Shown here piece by piece: positions 17,853 to 27,293 of a stretch of 64,000 nt of DNA (position 1 is the first letter of the stretch; each line of letters opens with the position of its first letter). This DNA comes from Pseudomonadota bacterium (GTDB lineage: Bacteria > Pseudomonadota > Alphaproteobacteria > Rhizobiales > Xanthobacteraceae): the NCBI GenBank assembly GCA_023387735.1, contig JAEWHP010000042.1:1-64000 (forward strand). The letters are read 5' to 3'. The translations under genes were made by a program, and so were the position numbers. The notes under the pieces were generated by a model. The model worked only from the letters and a program-made list of their open reading frames with translations. It made no database searches and was not told where the DNA came from.

Positions 17853-19160
17853 ATGAATCGTTCCTGGCGGGCTGACCGCACTGTCCTGGCCGCATCTGTC
17901 GCGGCGATTTCACTTGCCCTGGCAGCGCCGGCCTCGGCGCAAGAAACGTTCAAGCTCGGCATCGTGACCTTCCTGTCCGGACCGGCGGCGGACAGTTTTG
18001 GCGTGCCTGCCCGCAACGGCGCGCAGTTCGTCATCGACCAGTTGAACAAGGGAGCGGCGCCCTCGCCTTACGAGAAGGTCGGCTTCGGCGGCATGAAGGT
18101 CGAGCCCGTCATCATCGACGAGAATGGCGGCGCCACCAAGCAGGTGCAGGAACTGCGCAACCTGTACCAGCGCGACAATGTCGACGTCGTGCTCGGCTAT
18201 ATCGGCTCCGGCGACTGTCTTGCGGTCGCACCTATCGCCGAAGAACTGAAGAGGATGCTGGTGCTGATGGATTGCGGCACGCCGCGAATCTTCGAGGAAT
18301 CCAAATACAACTACGTGTTCCGCACCGCTGCTCACGCGACGATGGATAATGTCGGCCTCATCCGGTACATGAAGGCCAAGAACATCAAGATGGCTACGCT
18401 TTCGGCGATCAACCAGGACTACGCCTGGGGCCAGGACAGCCGGGCCGACTTCGTCGCCGCAGCCGAACAGCTCTATCCCGGCGTCAAGGTTCAGACCGAC
18501 CTGCTGCCCAAGTTCGGCGCGGGCCAGTACGGCACCGAAATCTCGGCTTTGGTGGGCGCAGGATCGGACGTGGTCTATTCCAGCCTGTGGGGCGGCGACC
18601 TGCAGGCCTTCATCCTGCAATCCGCCCCCCGTGGTCTGCCGAAGCGCAGCCAGCTCGTGTTCAGCGCCGCCGATCACGTGCTGCCGCCGCTCGGCGACAA
18701 AATGCCCGACGGCACCATCATCGGCGCGCGCGGCGCCTATGGCCTGATGTCGCAAAAATCACCGCTGAACGACTGGCTGTTCAAGGGATATGAGGCTGCC
18801 AACGGTGTCTACCCGGTTCAGGCCTCCTATCGCATGACACAGGCGATTCTGGGATTGAAGGCCGCGGTCGAGAAGGCCATGAGCAAGAACGGCGGCAAGA
18901 AGCCCTCGACAGACGAAATGGTTGCGGCCATGACCGGACTGGAGTGGCAAACGCCCGGCGGCCTCATTCAGATGAAGCTTGCCGACGGCCATCAGGCAAT
19001 CCAGCCGATCGCCTTCAGCCGCACCAAGTACAATCCGGATCTGAAGCGGGTCGACCTGGTCGACATCCAGTACTTCGCCGCCGAATGCGTCAATCCTCCC
19101 CCGGGCGTGAAGGCGCTCGACTGGATCAAGGGCGGCATGCAGGGTGCCAAGTGCAACTAG
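17853..19160 (+). CDS. ABC transporter substrate-binding protein, branched-chain amino acid (LivJ) type
   Basis: A 435-residue periplasmic receptor. The ATG at 17853 has a strong GGGGAGGAATTC before it and opens a clear signal peptide ending PASAQ. The mature protein begins ETFKLGIVTFLSGPAADSFG, the family's first strand, and includes VIGYIGSG-like and ADHVLPPLGDKMPDG segments. Four genes for permeases and ATPases follow, so this is a complete importer. In this family ligands range from amino acids to aromatic acids and amides. Its place after the hydroxylase-cyclase genes suggests uptake of that pathway's substrate. Confidence 0.9.
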   Translation: MNRSWRADRTVLAASVAAISLALAAPASAQETFKLGIVTFLSGPAADSFGVPARNGAQFVIDQLNKGAAPSPYEKVGFGGMKVEPVIIDENGGATKQVQELRNLYQRDNVDVVLGYIGSGDCLAVAPIAEELKRMLVLMDCGTPRIFEESKYNYVFRTAAHATMDNVGLIRYMKAKNIKMATLSAINQDYAWGQDSRADFVAAAEQLYPGVKVQTDLLPKFGAGQYGTEISALVGAGSDVVYSSLWGGDLQAFILQSAPRGLPKRSQLVFSAADHVLPPLGDKMPDGTIIGARGAYGLMSQKSPLNDWLFKGYEAANGVYPVQASYRMTQAILGLKAAVEKAMSKNGGKKPSTDEMVAAMTGLEWQTPGGLIQMKLADGHQAIQPIAFSRTKYNPDLKRVDLVDIQYFAAECVNPPPGVKALDWIKGGMQGAKCN

Positions 19161-19256
19161 ATTGCGCCTGCGCTCGATAAGCCTGCAAAAGCGGCGCGTG
19201 CGTGAAGCTCGCGCCGCAGGTTCCGGCCCGCCAATGATTCGCGTGACGCCAACGCC

Positions 19257-20153
19257 ATGAACTTCTTCTTGACGATTGTTCTCGATGGCCTGATCCAGGC
19301 CTCGTGGTTGTTCATCGTCGCCCTCGGCCTGACGTTGGTCTTCGGCGTGTTGAAGATACTCAATATCGCCCATGGCAGCTTCTATGCACTCGGCGCTTAT
19401 ATCGCGGCGAGTGCCGTCACGATGGTCGCGGCACAGGGCCTTCCCCCCAGCGTCGGCTTCGTCGCCATGCTGGTCTCCGTGGCCCTGATCGCGTCCGCCG
19501 TCGGCCTCCTGCTGGAGCGCGGCCTCCTGAAGATGTTCTACGGCCGCGACGAGGTGGTGCTGCTGCTTGTAACCTATGCCGTGTTTCTGATCTTCGAAGA
19601 CGTCACCAAGCTGATCTGGGGCGTCAACCCGATCTATGCGACACAGCCATATGAGCTGTTCGGCAATCTCGAATTCGCGGGCCTCTATTACGTCGGCTAC
19701 GACTTGCTGCTGATACCGGTTTCGATCCTGATCGGCTTTGCGATCTGGTTCGGCCTCAACCGCACCGTGATCGGAAAGATCGTACTGGCCGTGATACACA
19801 ATGAGGAGATGAGCGTCAGCATGGGCGTGCGCGTCAACCGCGTCTATGCGATCGCTTTCGCGTTCGGCGTCCTGCTGGCAGCCCTTGCGGGTGCCCTCAC
19901 CGCGCCGAAGATATCGATGCAGCCCGGCCTCAGTTCTGATGTCATCATCCTCAGCTTCGCTATCGTGGTCATCGGCGGTTTGGGCAGCGTCGAGGGCGCG
20001 GCGGTCGGCGCCGTGCTGGTCGGACTGGCGCGTGCGGCATCCGTTCACCTGATGCCGCAGGCTGAACTCTTCATGATCTATCTCATCATGGCCGCCGTCC
20101 TGATGTTCCGCCCCGAAGGGCTGTTCAAGCGCGAGACGGCAAGGCGGATTTGA
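19257..20153 (+). CDS. livH: Branched-chain amino acid-type ABC permease LivH
   Basis: A 298-residue inner-membrane permease with the family pattern: LGLTLVFGVLKILNIAHGSFYALGAY in the first third, RTVIGKIVLAVIHNEEMSVSMGV in the coupling region, and FAIVVIGGLGSVEGAAVGA near the end. About eight membrane spans. The stop overlaps the livM start by one base (TGATG). It pairs with LivM to form the channel for the receptor encoded upstream. Confidence 0.93.
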   Translation: MNFFLTIVLDGLIQASWLFIVALGLTLVFGVLKILNIAHGSFYALGAYIAASAVTMVAAQGLPPSVGFVAMLVSVALIASAVGLLLERGLLKMFYGRDEVVLLLVTYAVFLIFEDVTKLIWGVNPIYATQPYELFGNLEFAGLYYVGYDLLLIPVSILIGFAIWFGLNRTVIGKIVLAVIHNEEMSVSMGVRVNRVYAIAFAFGVLLAALAGALTAPKISMQPGLSSDVIILSFAIVVIGGLGSVEGAAVGAVLVGLARAASVHLMPQAELFMIYLIMAAVLMFRPEGLFKRETARRI

Positions 20154-21145
20154 TGAACAAGGACCTGCACCCCCTGATCATGATCGCGCTCGTTGCGGCA
20201 GTGACGCTGTTCGGCCGAGTGCTGCCGACCTGGACGCTGTCGTTGGCGACCGTTGCCGCCTCCAATGCGCTGATTGCTCTGGGCATCGTGGTATTGGCCC
20301 GCACCGGCAACGTGTCGTTTGGCCAGGGGCTGTTCTTTGCCGCCGGCGGCTATGGCGTCGCGTTGATCGCCAATGCCTGGGGCCTAACTGACGCCGTCGC
20401 GCAAGTAATCATCGGCGCGGCGTGCGGTGGCCTGCTTGGCCTCGTGATCGGTCCCCTGATCGCACGCTATAGCGGCATTTTCTTCGGCATGCTGACGCTG
20501 GCCCTGTCGATGGTGTTTTACGGCGCGCTGGTGAAGTCGACCGCGCTCGGCGGCTCGGATGGATTCAATGTGGGGCGGCCGACATTGTTCGGACTGAGCT
20601 TCACCGATCCGCGCGAAGCCGACTTCATGCTGTATGCCGTCTCGATCATTGTGACTGGATTTGCGGGCATCGGCGCGACCTTCCTGTTCCGCTCCGAATT
20701 CGGTCTTGCCAGCCTCGCGGTACGCGAAAACAATCTGCGCGTCGAATATCTGGGCATCTCGGCCAACCGGATCATCTCGATCAATTTCGTGATTGCCGCG
20801 ATCTTCGCCGGCGCCAGTGGTGCGTTTGCATTGATGGCGCAACGGCATATCGATCCACAATTCGCCTACTGGACCACCTCGGGTGAGTTCGTGTTCATTG
20901 CGGTCCTTGCCGGCAACCAGAGCGTCGCCGCGGTCTTTGTGGCCTCGATGGCGCTCGAACTGGTCCGTTCGTTCTCGAACCTCTATTTGCCCAATACCTG
21001 GCAGCTCGTGCTCGGCGTCTTTCTGCTCGGCGTCATCCTGTTCCTGCCGCGCGGCATCGGCTCGCTCTGGATAAGGAACCGGCGCAAGCGGAGCATACCG
21101 GCGGCAAAGGCACCCATCACTGCCGAGAGAGGAGCCACGCCGTGA
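20153..21145 (+). CDS. livM: Branched-chain amino acid-type ABC permease LivM
   Basis: A 330-residue permease, partner of LivH. It shows ARTGNVSFGQGLFFAAGGYG, SGIFFGMLTLALSMVFYG and LAVRENNLRVEYLGISANR, all typical of LivM. A TTG codon stands directly before the ATG; I chose the ATG at 20153. The 3' end overlaps the livG GTG start by four bases, so the last four transport genes are tightly coupled. Confidence 0.92.
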   Translation: MNKDLHPLIMIALVAAVTLFGRVLPTWTLSLATVAASNALIALGIVVLARTGNVSFGQGLFFAAGGYGVALIANAWGLTDAVAQVIIGAACGGLLGLVIGPLIARYSGIFFGMLTLALSMVFYGALVKSTALGGSDGFNVGRPTLFGLSFTDPREADFMLYAVSIIVTGFAGIGATFLFRSEFGLASLAVRENNLRVEYLGISANRIISINFVIAAIFAGASGAFALMAQRHIDPQFAYWTTSGEFVFIAVLAGNQSVAAVFVASMALELVRSFSNLYLPNTWQLVLGVFLLGVILFLPRGIGSLWIRNRRKRSIPAAKAPITAERGATP

Positions 21146-21888
21146 ATCCGGTTCTCTCGGTGCGCGGGCTCGAAAAGCGGTTTGGCGCGGTCGTCGCTGC
21201 CGACGCGCTCTCCCTCGACATTCCGGCAAGCCAGAAGATCAGCCTGATCGGCGCAAATGGCGCCGGAAAGACCACTTTCGTCAACATGGTCACCGGTTAC
21301 CTGAAGCCGGACAGCGGCTCGATCGCGCTCGACGGGGTCGACATCGGCAGGCGCTCGCCCCGAAGCGTGGCGCGGCTCGGTATCTCGCGCTCTTTCCAGA
21401 TTCCGCAGCTGTTTGTCGAGCTCACGGCCGCCGAGAATCTCACCGTGGCCATCTCCGGCGTCGGCACGCGAATGTCGCTTCGTTCGCCGGCGGAAGACCA
21501 GGGCCGCCATGACCACGCCGTCGAGCTTCTCAGCCGCTTTGGTCTTGCCGATCTGGCCGATCGTCCGGTTTCGGAGCTTGCCGGCGGCGTGCGCAAATTG
21601 ATCGATATCGCCATGGCGCTGGTGCGCCGCCCGAGGCTGCTGTTGCTGGACGAACCAACGTCGGGCGTGTCCGCCGAAGAGAAATTCGCGACCATGGAGC
21701 GCGTGATTCACGCCGTGGCCCCAGATGCGGCAACCCTCGTATTCGTCGAGCACGACATGGAGATCGTCAACCGCTATGCCGATCGCGTTGTGGCGTTCTA
21801 TCAGGGCCGGATTCTCGCCGACGGAGCGCCCTCGGACGTCTTGAAGGATCAGGAAGTTCGCCGCTACGTCACCGGAGGCGTCCGATGA
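21142..21888 (+). CDS. livG: Branched-chain amino acid-type ABC ATPase LivG
   Basis: A 248-residue ATPase. Walker A GANGAGKTTF near residue 36, the LivG-typical ITRSFQI-like stretch (LGISRSFQIPQLF), a signature region SELAGGVRKLIDIAMAL and Walker B LLLLDEPTSGV are all visible. The signature LAGGVRKL departs from the common LSYGQQR form. It starts at GTG with GAGAGGAG upstream. It energises transport together with LivF. Confidence 0.92.
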   Translation: MNPVLSVRGLEKRFGAVVAADALSLDIPASQKISLIGANGAGKTTFVNMVTGYLKPDSGSIALDGVDIGRRSPRSVARLGISRSFQIPQLFVELTAAENLTVAISGVGTRMSLRSPAEDQGRHDHAVELLSRFGLADLADRPVSELAGGVRKLIDIAMALVRRPRLLLLDEPTSGVSAEEKFATMERVIHAVAPDAATLVFVEHDMEIVNRYADRVVAFYQGRILADGAPSDVLKDQEVRRYVTGGVR

Positions 21889-22550
21889 GCGCCGCAACAC
21901 CATTGCTCGAGATCGAAAATCTCGTCGTCGAGATCCAGTCGATGCCGGCATTGCGTGGTTTTTCGATGCACATCGCCAAGGGAGCCATGGTGAGCCTTGT
22001 CGGCCGCAACGGTGCCGGCAAGACCACACTGATGCGTTCGATCATGGGACACCTCAGGCCCGCCCAGGGCGTGGTGCGGTTTGAAGGCGCCGATCTATCA
22101 TCCAGTCCGCGTCATGCGCGCGCGTCGCTCGGGATCGGCTATATGCCGGAGGATCGTTGCCTTGTGCCTCAACTCACGGTCGAAGAAAACATCATGCTAC
22201 CGCTGTGGGTCTCGGATCACCTCGACCGCAAGACCCGGCTCGACTTCGTCTATGAGGTGATCGGCGAACTCACCGAGATGCGTCAGCGCAAAGCGCTACT
22301 GTTAAGCGGTGGGCAACAGAAGCTGGTCGCGCTCGGCCGCGCGCTCGCCATTGGCACCAAATGCCTTCTGCTCGACGAGCCCTTCGAAGGCATCGCGCCG
22401 GCGTTGTCCGAGCGGCTATCGGAGGTGCTTGCATCGCTGCGGGGCAAGGATCTTACCTTGCTGATGTCGCAGTCGGATATGAATCATTCACGCGGGCTGA
22501 TCGACGTCGAATTCACGATCGAACGCGGCGCCAATCCTCAAGGATCCTGA
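21885..22550 (+). CDS. livF: Branched-chain amino acid-type ABC ATPase LivF
   Basis: A 221-residue ATPase with Walker A GRNGAGKTTLMRSIMG, signature LLSGGQQKLVALGRALA and Walker B CLLLDEPFEGIAP. Compared with many LivF proteins the C-terminus is short. It overlaps livG as ATGA. It is the last gene of the importer; the convergent Crp/Fnr gene stop lies 52 bases further on. Confidence 0.92.
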   Translation: MSAATPLLEIENLVVEIQSMPALRGFSMHIAKGAMVSLVGRNGAGKTTLMRSIMGHLRPAQGVVRFEGADLSSSPRHARASLGIGYMPEDRCLVPQLTVEENIMLPLWVSDHLDRKTRLDFVYEVIGELTEMRQRKALLLSGGQQKLVALGRALAIGTKCLLLDEPFEGIAPALSERLSEVLASLRGKDLTLLMSQSDMNHSRGLIDVEFTIERGANPQGS

Positions 22551-22602
22551 CATCCCGGCTGGTCGAGGAGCCGTGCAGGGCGCGTTGTTCTTTCGGATCG
22601 CC

Positions 22603-23346
22603 CTACTTCGCTCCCGCCTCGCCTTCGCCGGATCCCGCTTCGGCCAGTTCGCGAAGCATCTCCGCATTCAACACGACGATGGCACCATGCTCGAGCCGCA
22701 CCCATTCGTGGCCTGCCCAGGCACGCAATTGCTTGTTGATGCTCTCCCGGGTCATCCCAACCATCTCGCTTATCTCCTGCTGGGTAATCGCGATGGTCCT
22801 GCCCTGCGGAGATGACTTGTGCTTTTCGGTTAACCGAAGCAACGCGCTCGCAAGTCTTCCCGGCAGGTTCTGAAGAATGACCTGTTCGACCTGATCGCTG
22901 GTCCAGCGAATTCGCGTGCACAGCAATTCGATGAACTTCATCGCGAGCCCCGGCTGGCTGCGCACGAAGGGTATGAATTCACGGCGGTCGATCGTGAAGA
23001 GCTCGCAATTCGTATTTGCGATGGCGTCGGCTGAGCGAACCGAATTATCGAGTAGCGCGATTTCGCCGAAGATCTCGCCGGCCCCGATCAGGTTCAGGAT
23101 CGCGTTACGACCATCCGGCGATGAAATGCTGATCTTCACCGTGCCCGATATGACCGCAAACAGGCTGATGCCCGGATCGCCTTTCGAGAAGATCGTGGCT
23201 CCCCGCTTCAGCGTGGAATGCTTGGCGTAGCGGCAGAGTTGGTCGAACGCCTCAGGCTCAAGGTCGGCGAAATACGGATGCTTTCGCAAGACCGACAGCT
23301 TGCTGCTCGAGAATCCGTGAGCTTCACCCGTCCTTTGTTGAGGCAC
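22603..23346 (-). CDS. Crp/Fnr-family transcriptional regulator
   Basis: About 247 residues: a cyclic-nucleotide-binding-like barrel (ATIFSKGDPGISLFAVISG, GEIFGEIALLDNSVRSADA) and a C-terminal helix-turn-helix (TQQEISEMVGMTRESINKQLRAW). There is no N-terminal cysteine cluster of the Fnr type. The GEIALLD segment is the Crp phosphate-binding cassette, so a cyclic nucleotide ligand is possible. The start is uncertain: GTG at 23346 has GGAG ten bases upstream, while a TTG three codons earlier is also open. Its target genes are unknown. Confidence 0.88.
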   Translation of the reverse strand: MPQQRTGEAHGFSSSKLSVLRKHPYFADLEPEAFDQLCRYAKHSTLKRGATIFSKGDPGISLFAVISGTVKISISSPDGRNAILNLIGAGEIFGEIALLDNSVRSADAIANTNCELFTIDRREFIPFVRSQPGLAMKFIELLCTRIRWTSDQVEQVILQNLPGRLASALLRLTEKHKSSPQGRTIAITQQEISEMVGMTRESINKQLRAWAGHEWVRLEHGAIVVLNAEMLRELAEAGSGEGEAGAK

Positions 23347-23745
23347 GACAGTCAAACTCCAGGGGACATTACAGCCCTTCCGTAATCAACGCCGGGCCCC
23401 TTTTCAACCGGAAAGCATCTAACCACGTCGATTTGGTGGCTGCAGGAAATAGCTGAGGAACCTGCTAGCGGACAGTTTCGCCGGTCAGCCCCGGAGCCGG
23501 CCGTCAGCAACATCTGTCCGCCGATCAATGCGATAGCAACCTTGGCTGGCTGATCGCCGACTGACCTTATAGTAGTACAGATCTCACGAACCGCCTAGAG
23601 GATGCAGAACTGGTATGCTCTAAGCATCCCTGCCAGGCTAGCGTCATCGCCGCCACCGTTTTTGGGGGATTGCACTCGAGTTCTCAACTATGCAATCGAC
23701 CTGAAGGACGGCTGCCCAGCTTCCTCGCAACCCGCCCCGCGGCGC
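23347..23745. other. Intergenic region between the Crp/Fnr gene and the phosphodiesterase gene
   Basis: About 400 bases between two minus-strand genes. Open frames here are short and lack coding character. A small inverted repeat, ATGCT and AGCAT, lies at 23615-23627. The part next to 23346 should hold the promoter of the Crp/Fnr gene, but I see no convincing -35/-10 pair. Nothing else is recognised. Confidence 0.6.
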
Positions 23746-24585
23746 CTAGAGCAGCTTTCCATCGGATCCGAAAAACGGGTGCGGACCGCCGAAGCTACCG
23801 ATCGGGACCTGATGGGTAACGACGGTGCCAAACCCTTCGCCCGGAAACCAGCTGTGGAGATGGAACGCTGGCGGCTCGACCTTGAACGAGGGCTCGCGCC
23901 GCCCGGCCAGATCGAGATCGACCGCATGGTTCGGGGCCGGGCAAATCGTGGTCGGCACACCTGCAAACAACGTCAGCGCCGCACGGTGAACATGGCCGGT
24001 GGCGAGCAATTGCACGCGCGGATGACGTCGCAGGATGGACGCGAACTCTCTTGAGTTGGCCAGATTCTGGCGGTCCATGTGCCAGATGCCCGTCTTGAAC
24101 GGTGGATGATGCAGGAATAGCAGCGCCGGCCGGTCGCACGAGGCGGCCAGCGTCGCGTCGAGCCACTGCAGCGTAGCCTCTTCCAGTTCGCCATGCGGCT
24201 TTCCGTGAACGCTTGAATCCAGCAGCAGGAGATCAAGCCCGTTGACTTCGATCTTCTGGTTGAGCGGCCCGGAGACGAATGCATAGGGAGACGAAGGATA
24301 TGCGGCGCGCATCAGGTCGCGCGAATCGTGATTGCCTGGAACGCCCGCGAAAGGAAGCTTCAGCGGCCCCAGTAGCAGCTTGAGATGTTCGTATTCCTCG
24401 GAACTCGGCGTGTCCGCAAGATCTCCGGAAATGACAACGAAGTCGGGCGCCGGGTCGAATTGGTTCAGGACTGTAACGCAACGTTCGAGCGCCTTGGCGG
24501 TATCAACCCGGCCGTAGGCCAGTGATCCCGGCGACTTGATATGCAGATCGGAGATCTGCGCAATATGAATCGGCTTTGTCGACAT
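23746..24585 (-). CDS. Calcineurin-like phosphodiesterase (CpdA/GpdQ type)
   Basis: A 279-residue metallophosphoesterase with all metal motifs: Asp13 and His15 in SDLHI, Asp55 in SGDLAD, Asn85-His86 in GNHD, then LHHPP and GHVHR. Close families are cyclic-AMP phosphodiesterase CpdA and glycerophosphodiesterase GpdQ. It is the last gene after a binding-protein-dependent ABC importer, with only eight bases between it and the ATPase gene. I infer that it hydrolyses an imported phosphodiester inside the cell. There is no signal peptide, which agrees. A cAMP role is the alternative. Confidence 0.88.
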   Translation of the reverse strand: MSTKPIHIAQISDLHIKSPGSLAYGRVDTAKALERCVTVLNQFDPAPDFVVISGDLADTPSSEEYEHLKLLLGPLKLPFAGVPGNHDSRDLMRAAYPSSPYAFVSGPLNQKIEVNGLDLLLLDSSVHGKPHGELEEATLQWLDATLAASCDRPALLFLHHPPFKTGIWHMDRQNLANSREFASILRRHPRVQLLATGHVHRAALTLFAGVPTTICPAPNHAVDLDLAGRREPSFKVEPPAFHLHSWFPGEGFGTVVTHQVPIGSFGGPHPFFGSDGKLL

Positions 24586-24593
24586 CGGCTATC

Positions 24594-25655
24594 TCAATTT
24601 TCGGGCGGCAACAGGCGGACGGCGTCCGGCGAAATCGACAATCCGATCCGCTCACCAGGCTTGGCTTGAACCGTATTCGGTGCATCGACGGTGAGCAACC
24701 TGTTGGATACGCCGCCGACGAGCAGCCGTTGCCGGTCACCAATGAAGCTGACGCCTTCGATGATCCCGGAAAGCGGCGCGCTGCCGTCTTTCGTGACGCA
24801 GATGGTTTCGGGGCGGATCATCGCCACTGCGTCCGCCTGATGTGCGGCCGCACCAATCGGTTGCCGTCCGCCAGGCAAAATGAGGTGCCCATTTTCGACG
24901 GTGGCCTCGACGATGTTTGCAGCGCCAATGAACTCGGCAACAAACCGGCTTTTCGGCGTGAAATAGATCTCGCGTGGCGTGCCTATCTGGGCGATCGCCC
25001 CCTTCTGCATGACGACGATACGATCGCCGAGTTCCATGGCTTCGGACTGATCGTGCGTCACATAGATCGTGGTGATGCCAAGTGCCCGCAACAACCGATT
25101 GAGCTCGCCGCGCAGCCGGTCGCGCAACGCGGCATCGAGTGCAGTCAGCGGTTCGTCGAGCAAGAGAATGCCCGGTCGGATCGCAACCGCGCGTGCCAGC
25201 GCTACGCGTTGACGCTGGCCGCCGGAAAGCTGGTCGATGCGGCGGTTCTCCAGCCCGGAGATATTCGTGAGCTCTACCAGTTCAGCAATGCGCGCCGATC
25301 GTTCCCGGGTCGGCACTCCTCGAATCTTCAGTCCATAGCCGATATTGTCTGATACGCTCATGTTGGGAAAAAGCGCGTAGGACTGGAACACCATGCCGAC
25401 GTTGCGCCGCTCGATCGGTACCGGCGTCATATCCCTGCCGTCGAACAGCACCTTGCCGCCGGCGTCCGGCAGTTCGAGGCCGGCGATGATGCGCAGCATG
25501 GTGGTCTTGCCACAACCGGAGGGGCCGAGCAGCACCAGCGTTTCACCGCGAGCGATATCCAACGTCGCGGGCTCAAGTGCGCGCGTTCCGTCGGCGAACG
25601 TCTTACCGCAAGCCTCGATGCGTACCGCGGCTCCGTGACCTGCCTGCGCACTCAT
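24594..25655 (-). CDS. ABC transporter ATPase (PotA/FbpC/PhnT-like)
   Basis: A 353-residue ATPase: Walker A LLGPSGCGKTTMLRIIAG, Q-loop MVFQSYALFPNMSV, signature QLSGGQRQRVALARA, Walker B LLLDEPLTAL, switch YVTHDQSEAM. A C-terminal TOBE-like domain covers about residues 240-353. This is the layout of polyamine, iron, phosphonate and glycerol-phosphate importers. It overlaps the upstream permease gene as ATGA and lies directly before the phosphodiesterase gene, so the operon delivers substrate to that enzyme. Confidence 0.93.
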   Translation of the reverse strand: MSAQAGHGAAVRIEACGKTFADGTRALEPATLDIARGETLVLLGPSGCGKTTMLRIIAGLELPDAGGKVLFDGRDMTPVPIERRNVGMVFQSYALFPNMSVSDNIGYGLKIRGVPTRERSARIAELVELTNISGLENRRIDQLSGGQRQRVALARAVAIRPGILLLDEPLTALDAALRDRLRGELNRLLRALGITTIYVTHDQSEAMELGDRIVVMQKGAIAQIGTPREIYFTPKSRFVAEFIGAANIVEATVENGHLILPGGRQPIGAAAHQADAVAMIRPETICVTKDGSAPLSGIIEGVSFIGDRQRLLVGGVSNRLLTVDAPNTVQAKPGERIGLSISPDAVRLLPPEN

Positions 25656-26440
25656 TTCTTCTGTTCCCTCTCGGCGAACAATTGCATGGCGATCAGCAGC
25701 GGAATGATCATCACGAAAAAGATCAGAGTATAAGCTGAAGCAACTTCCAGCCGCATCGAGGCGTAGCTATCGGCAAGCCCGATCGGCAGCGTCTTGGTGA
25801 GCGGCGTATGCAGCATCCAGGTCAGGTTGAACTCGCCCAGCGACAACGTCACTACCATCAGGCTGCCCGCAAGTATCCCCGGCACAGCGTTGGGAACGAT
25901 CACGTCACGGAAGCGGCGCCATGGCGATGCGCCGAGCGATGCCGCGCCCTCATCCAACGTCTTGATGTCGATCGTCGCGAACACCGCCATCACCGATCGC
26001 ACCATGAACGGCATGGTGAAGATGACATGGCCCGCAAGGATGAAGAGCCAGGAGCGGCGAAAATCGCCAAGACCGCCGTAAGTCAGGAGCAGAGCAAGCG
26101 CAATCGCCAGCCCGGGGATCGCCAGCGGCAAGGTTATGATCTCCTCGATGACCCGCGAAAGGCGCCCTCCACTTACGTGGAGCGCATACGCGGCTGGAAC
26201 ACCGACGGCGAGCGTCACCACAAGCGTCGCAAATGCGACCACGAATGACAGCAGGATGGTGCCTGCATAAAGCTCCCACACCTGAGCAACCCACTGCAGC
26301 GTCACTCCCGACTGAATTCCGCGAAAATAGTTCACGGTGACTCCGGCGGAGATCGACAATATCGCAGGCACAACCAGGAATGCGGCGACGAACAGGGTGA
26401 AGATGAGTTGACCAAAGAAGATCAGGCGATCGCGCATCAT
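25652..26440 (-). CDS. ABC transporter permease
   Basis: A 262-residue permease with six predicted membrane spans. The coupling motif is EGAASLGASPWRRFRDVIVPNAVPGI. The ATG at 26440 (second ATG directly follows) sits one base after the stop region of the upstream permease gene. A longer in-frame extension exists but runs through the upstream gene and has no hydrophobic pattern. It forms the channel with the next permease. Family: PotC/PhnV-like. Confidence 0.9.
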   Translation of the reverse strand: MMRDRLIFFGQLIFTLFVAAFLVVPAILSISAGVTVNYFRGIQSGVTLQWVAQVWELYAGTILLSFVVAFATLVVTLAVGVPAAYALHVSGGRLSRVIEEIITLPLAIPGLAIALALLLTYGGLGDFRRSWLFILAGHVIFTMPFMVRSVMAVFATIDIKTLDEGAASLGASPWRRFRDVIVPNAVPGILAGSLMVVTLSLGEFNLTWMLHTPLTKTLPIGLADSYASMRLEVASAYTLIFFVMIIPLLIAMQLFAEREQKK

Positions 26441-26441
26441 C

Positions 26442-27287
26442 TCATCCGGCCGCCGCGACCGCATTTCCGCTGAAGGAACGGGCAAGCGCAAGAATGAACC
26501 ACGTGATGATACCAAGGCCGACCGACAATGCGGCGGCGGTCGCGAAGTTCGCGGCCAGCGTGAACTCGGTATAGATGAGCATCGGGAGCACATCGATGTT
26601 CGTCGCCAGCGTGAAAGCTGTACCGAACGCGCCCATCGCGGTCGCAAAGGCGATTGCACCGGATGCAACAAAGGCCGGCGCCAGCGCGGGCAACACGACA
26701 TCGCGCTGTACCGCCCATGGGCTTGCGCCGAGCGATCGCGCCGCTTCCTCCAGACCGACATCGAGCTTCTGCACCGCCGCCATGATGGTGAGAATGACAC
26801 GAGGAATGGAGAAATAAAGGTAACCAAGGAACAGCCCGTAGATCGAATAGGCAAACACGAATTTCTCGCCAATCATCCGGTTGGAGAGATCCCCGATCAG
26901 ACCCTGCCGCCCGGCGAGCAAAATGATCATGAATCCGACCACGACACCTGGGAATGCCAACGGAAAGGTCAGCATCGCGATCAGAACGGCACGTCCGGTA
27001 AAGCGATGCCGTTGCAGGAACATTCCCGCGATGGTCGCCACAATGAGCGTCACGATGGTGGTCGCGACGGCCAGCAGGACGGTATTGATAAGGGTCGCGC
27101 GATAGCGCGGCTCAATCAGGATTGCCAGATAGCCAGCGACGCCCTGCGGCCCCTCCGCCCCGGTCACGACAAGTCGCACCATCGGCAGCAGGAAAAATGC
27201 CGCCGTCACCACCACAAGCGGTAGCAAGCACAGCCGGACGAAGGACTTGTTTGACATCAGGAGATAGTGCCCCGCCAAGGGCACCAT
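26442..27287 (-). CDS. ABC transporter permease
   Basis: A 281-residue permease (PotB/PhnU-like). Spans are clear, including LLPLVVVTAAFFLLPMVRL, and the coupling motif EEAARSLGASPWAVQRDVVLPAL. The ATG at 27287 has TGAGG five bases upstream; an internal ATG ten codons on is possible and would remove an odd short leader. It follows the receptor gene by six bases. It differs from its partner permease, as expected for a heterodimeric channel. Confidence 0.9.
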   Translation of the reverse strand: MVPLAGHYLLMSNKSFVRLCLLPLVVVTAAFFLLPMVRLVVTGAEGPQGVAGYLAILIEPRYRATLINTVLLAVATTIVTLIVATIAGMFLQRHRFTGRAVLIAMLTFPLAFPGVVVGFMIILLAGRQGLIGDLSNRMIGEKFVFAYSIYGLFLGYLYFSIPRVILTIMAAVQKLDVGLEEAARSLGASPWAVQRDVVLPALAPAFVASGAIAFATAMGAFGTAFTLATNIDVLPMLIYTEFTLAANFATAAALSVGLGIITWFILALARSFSGNAVAAAG

Positions 27288-27293
27288 ATTGCC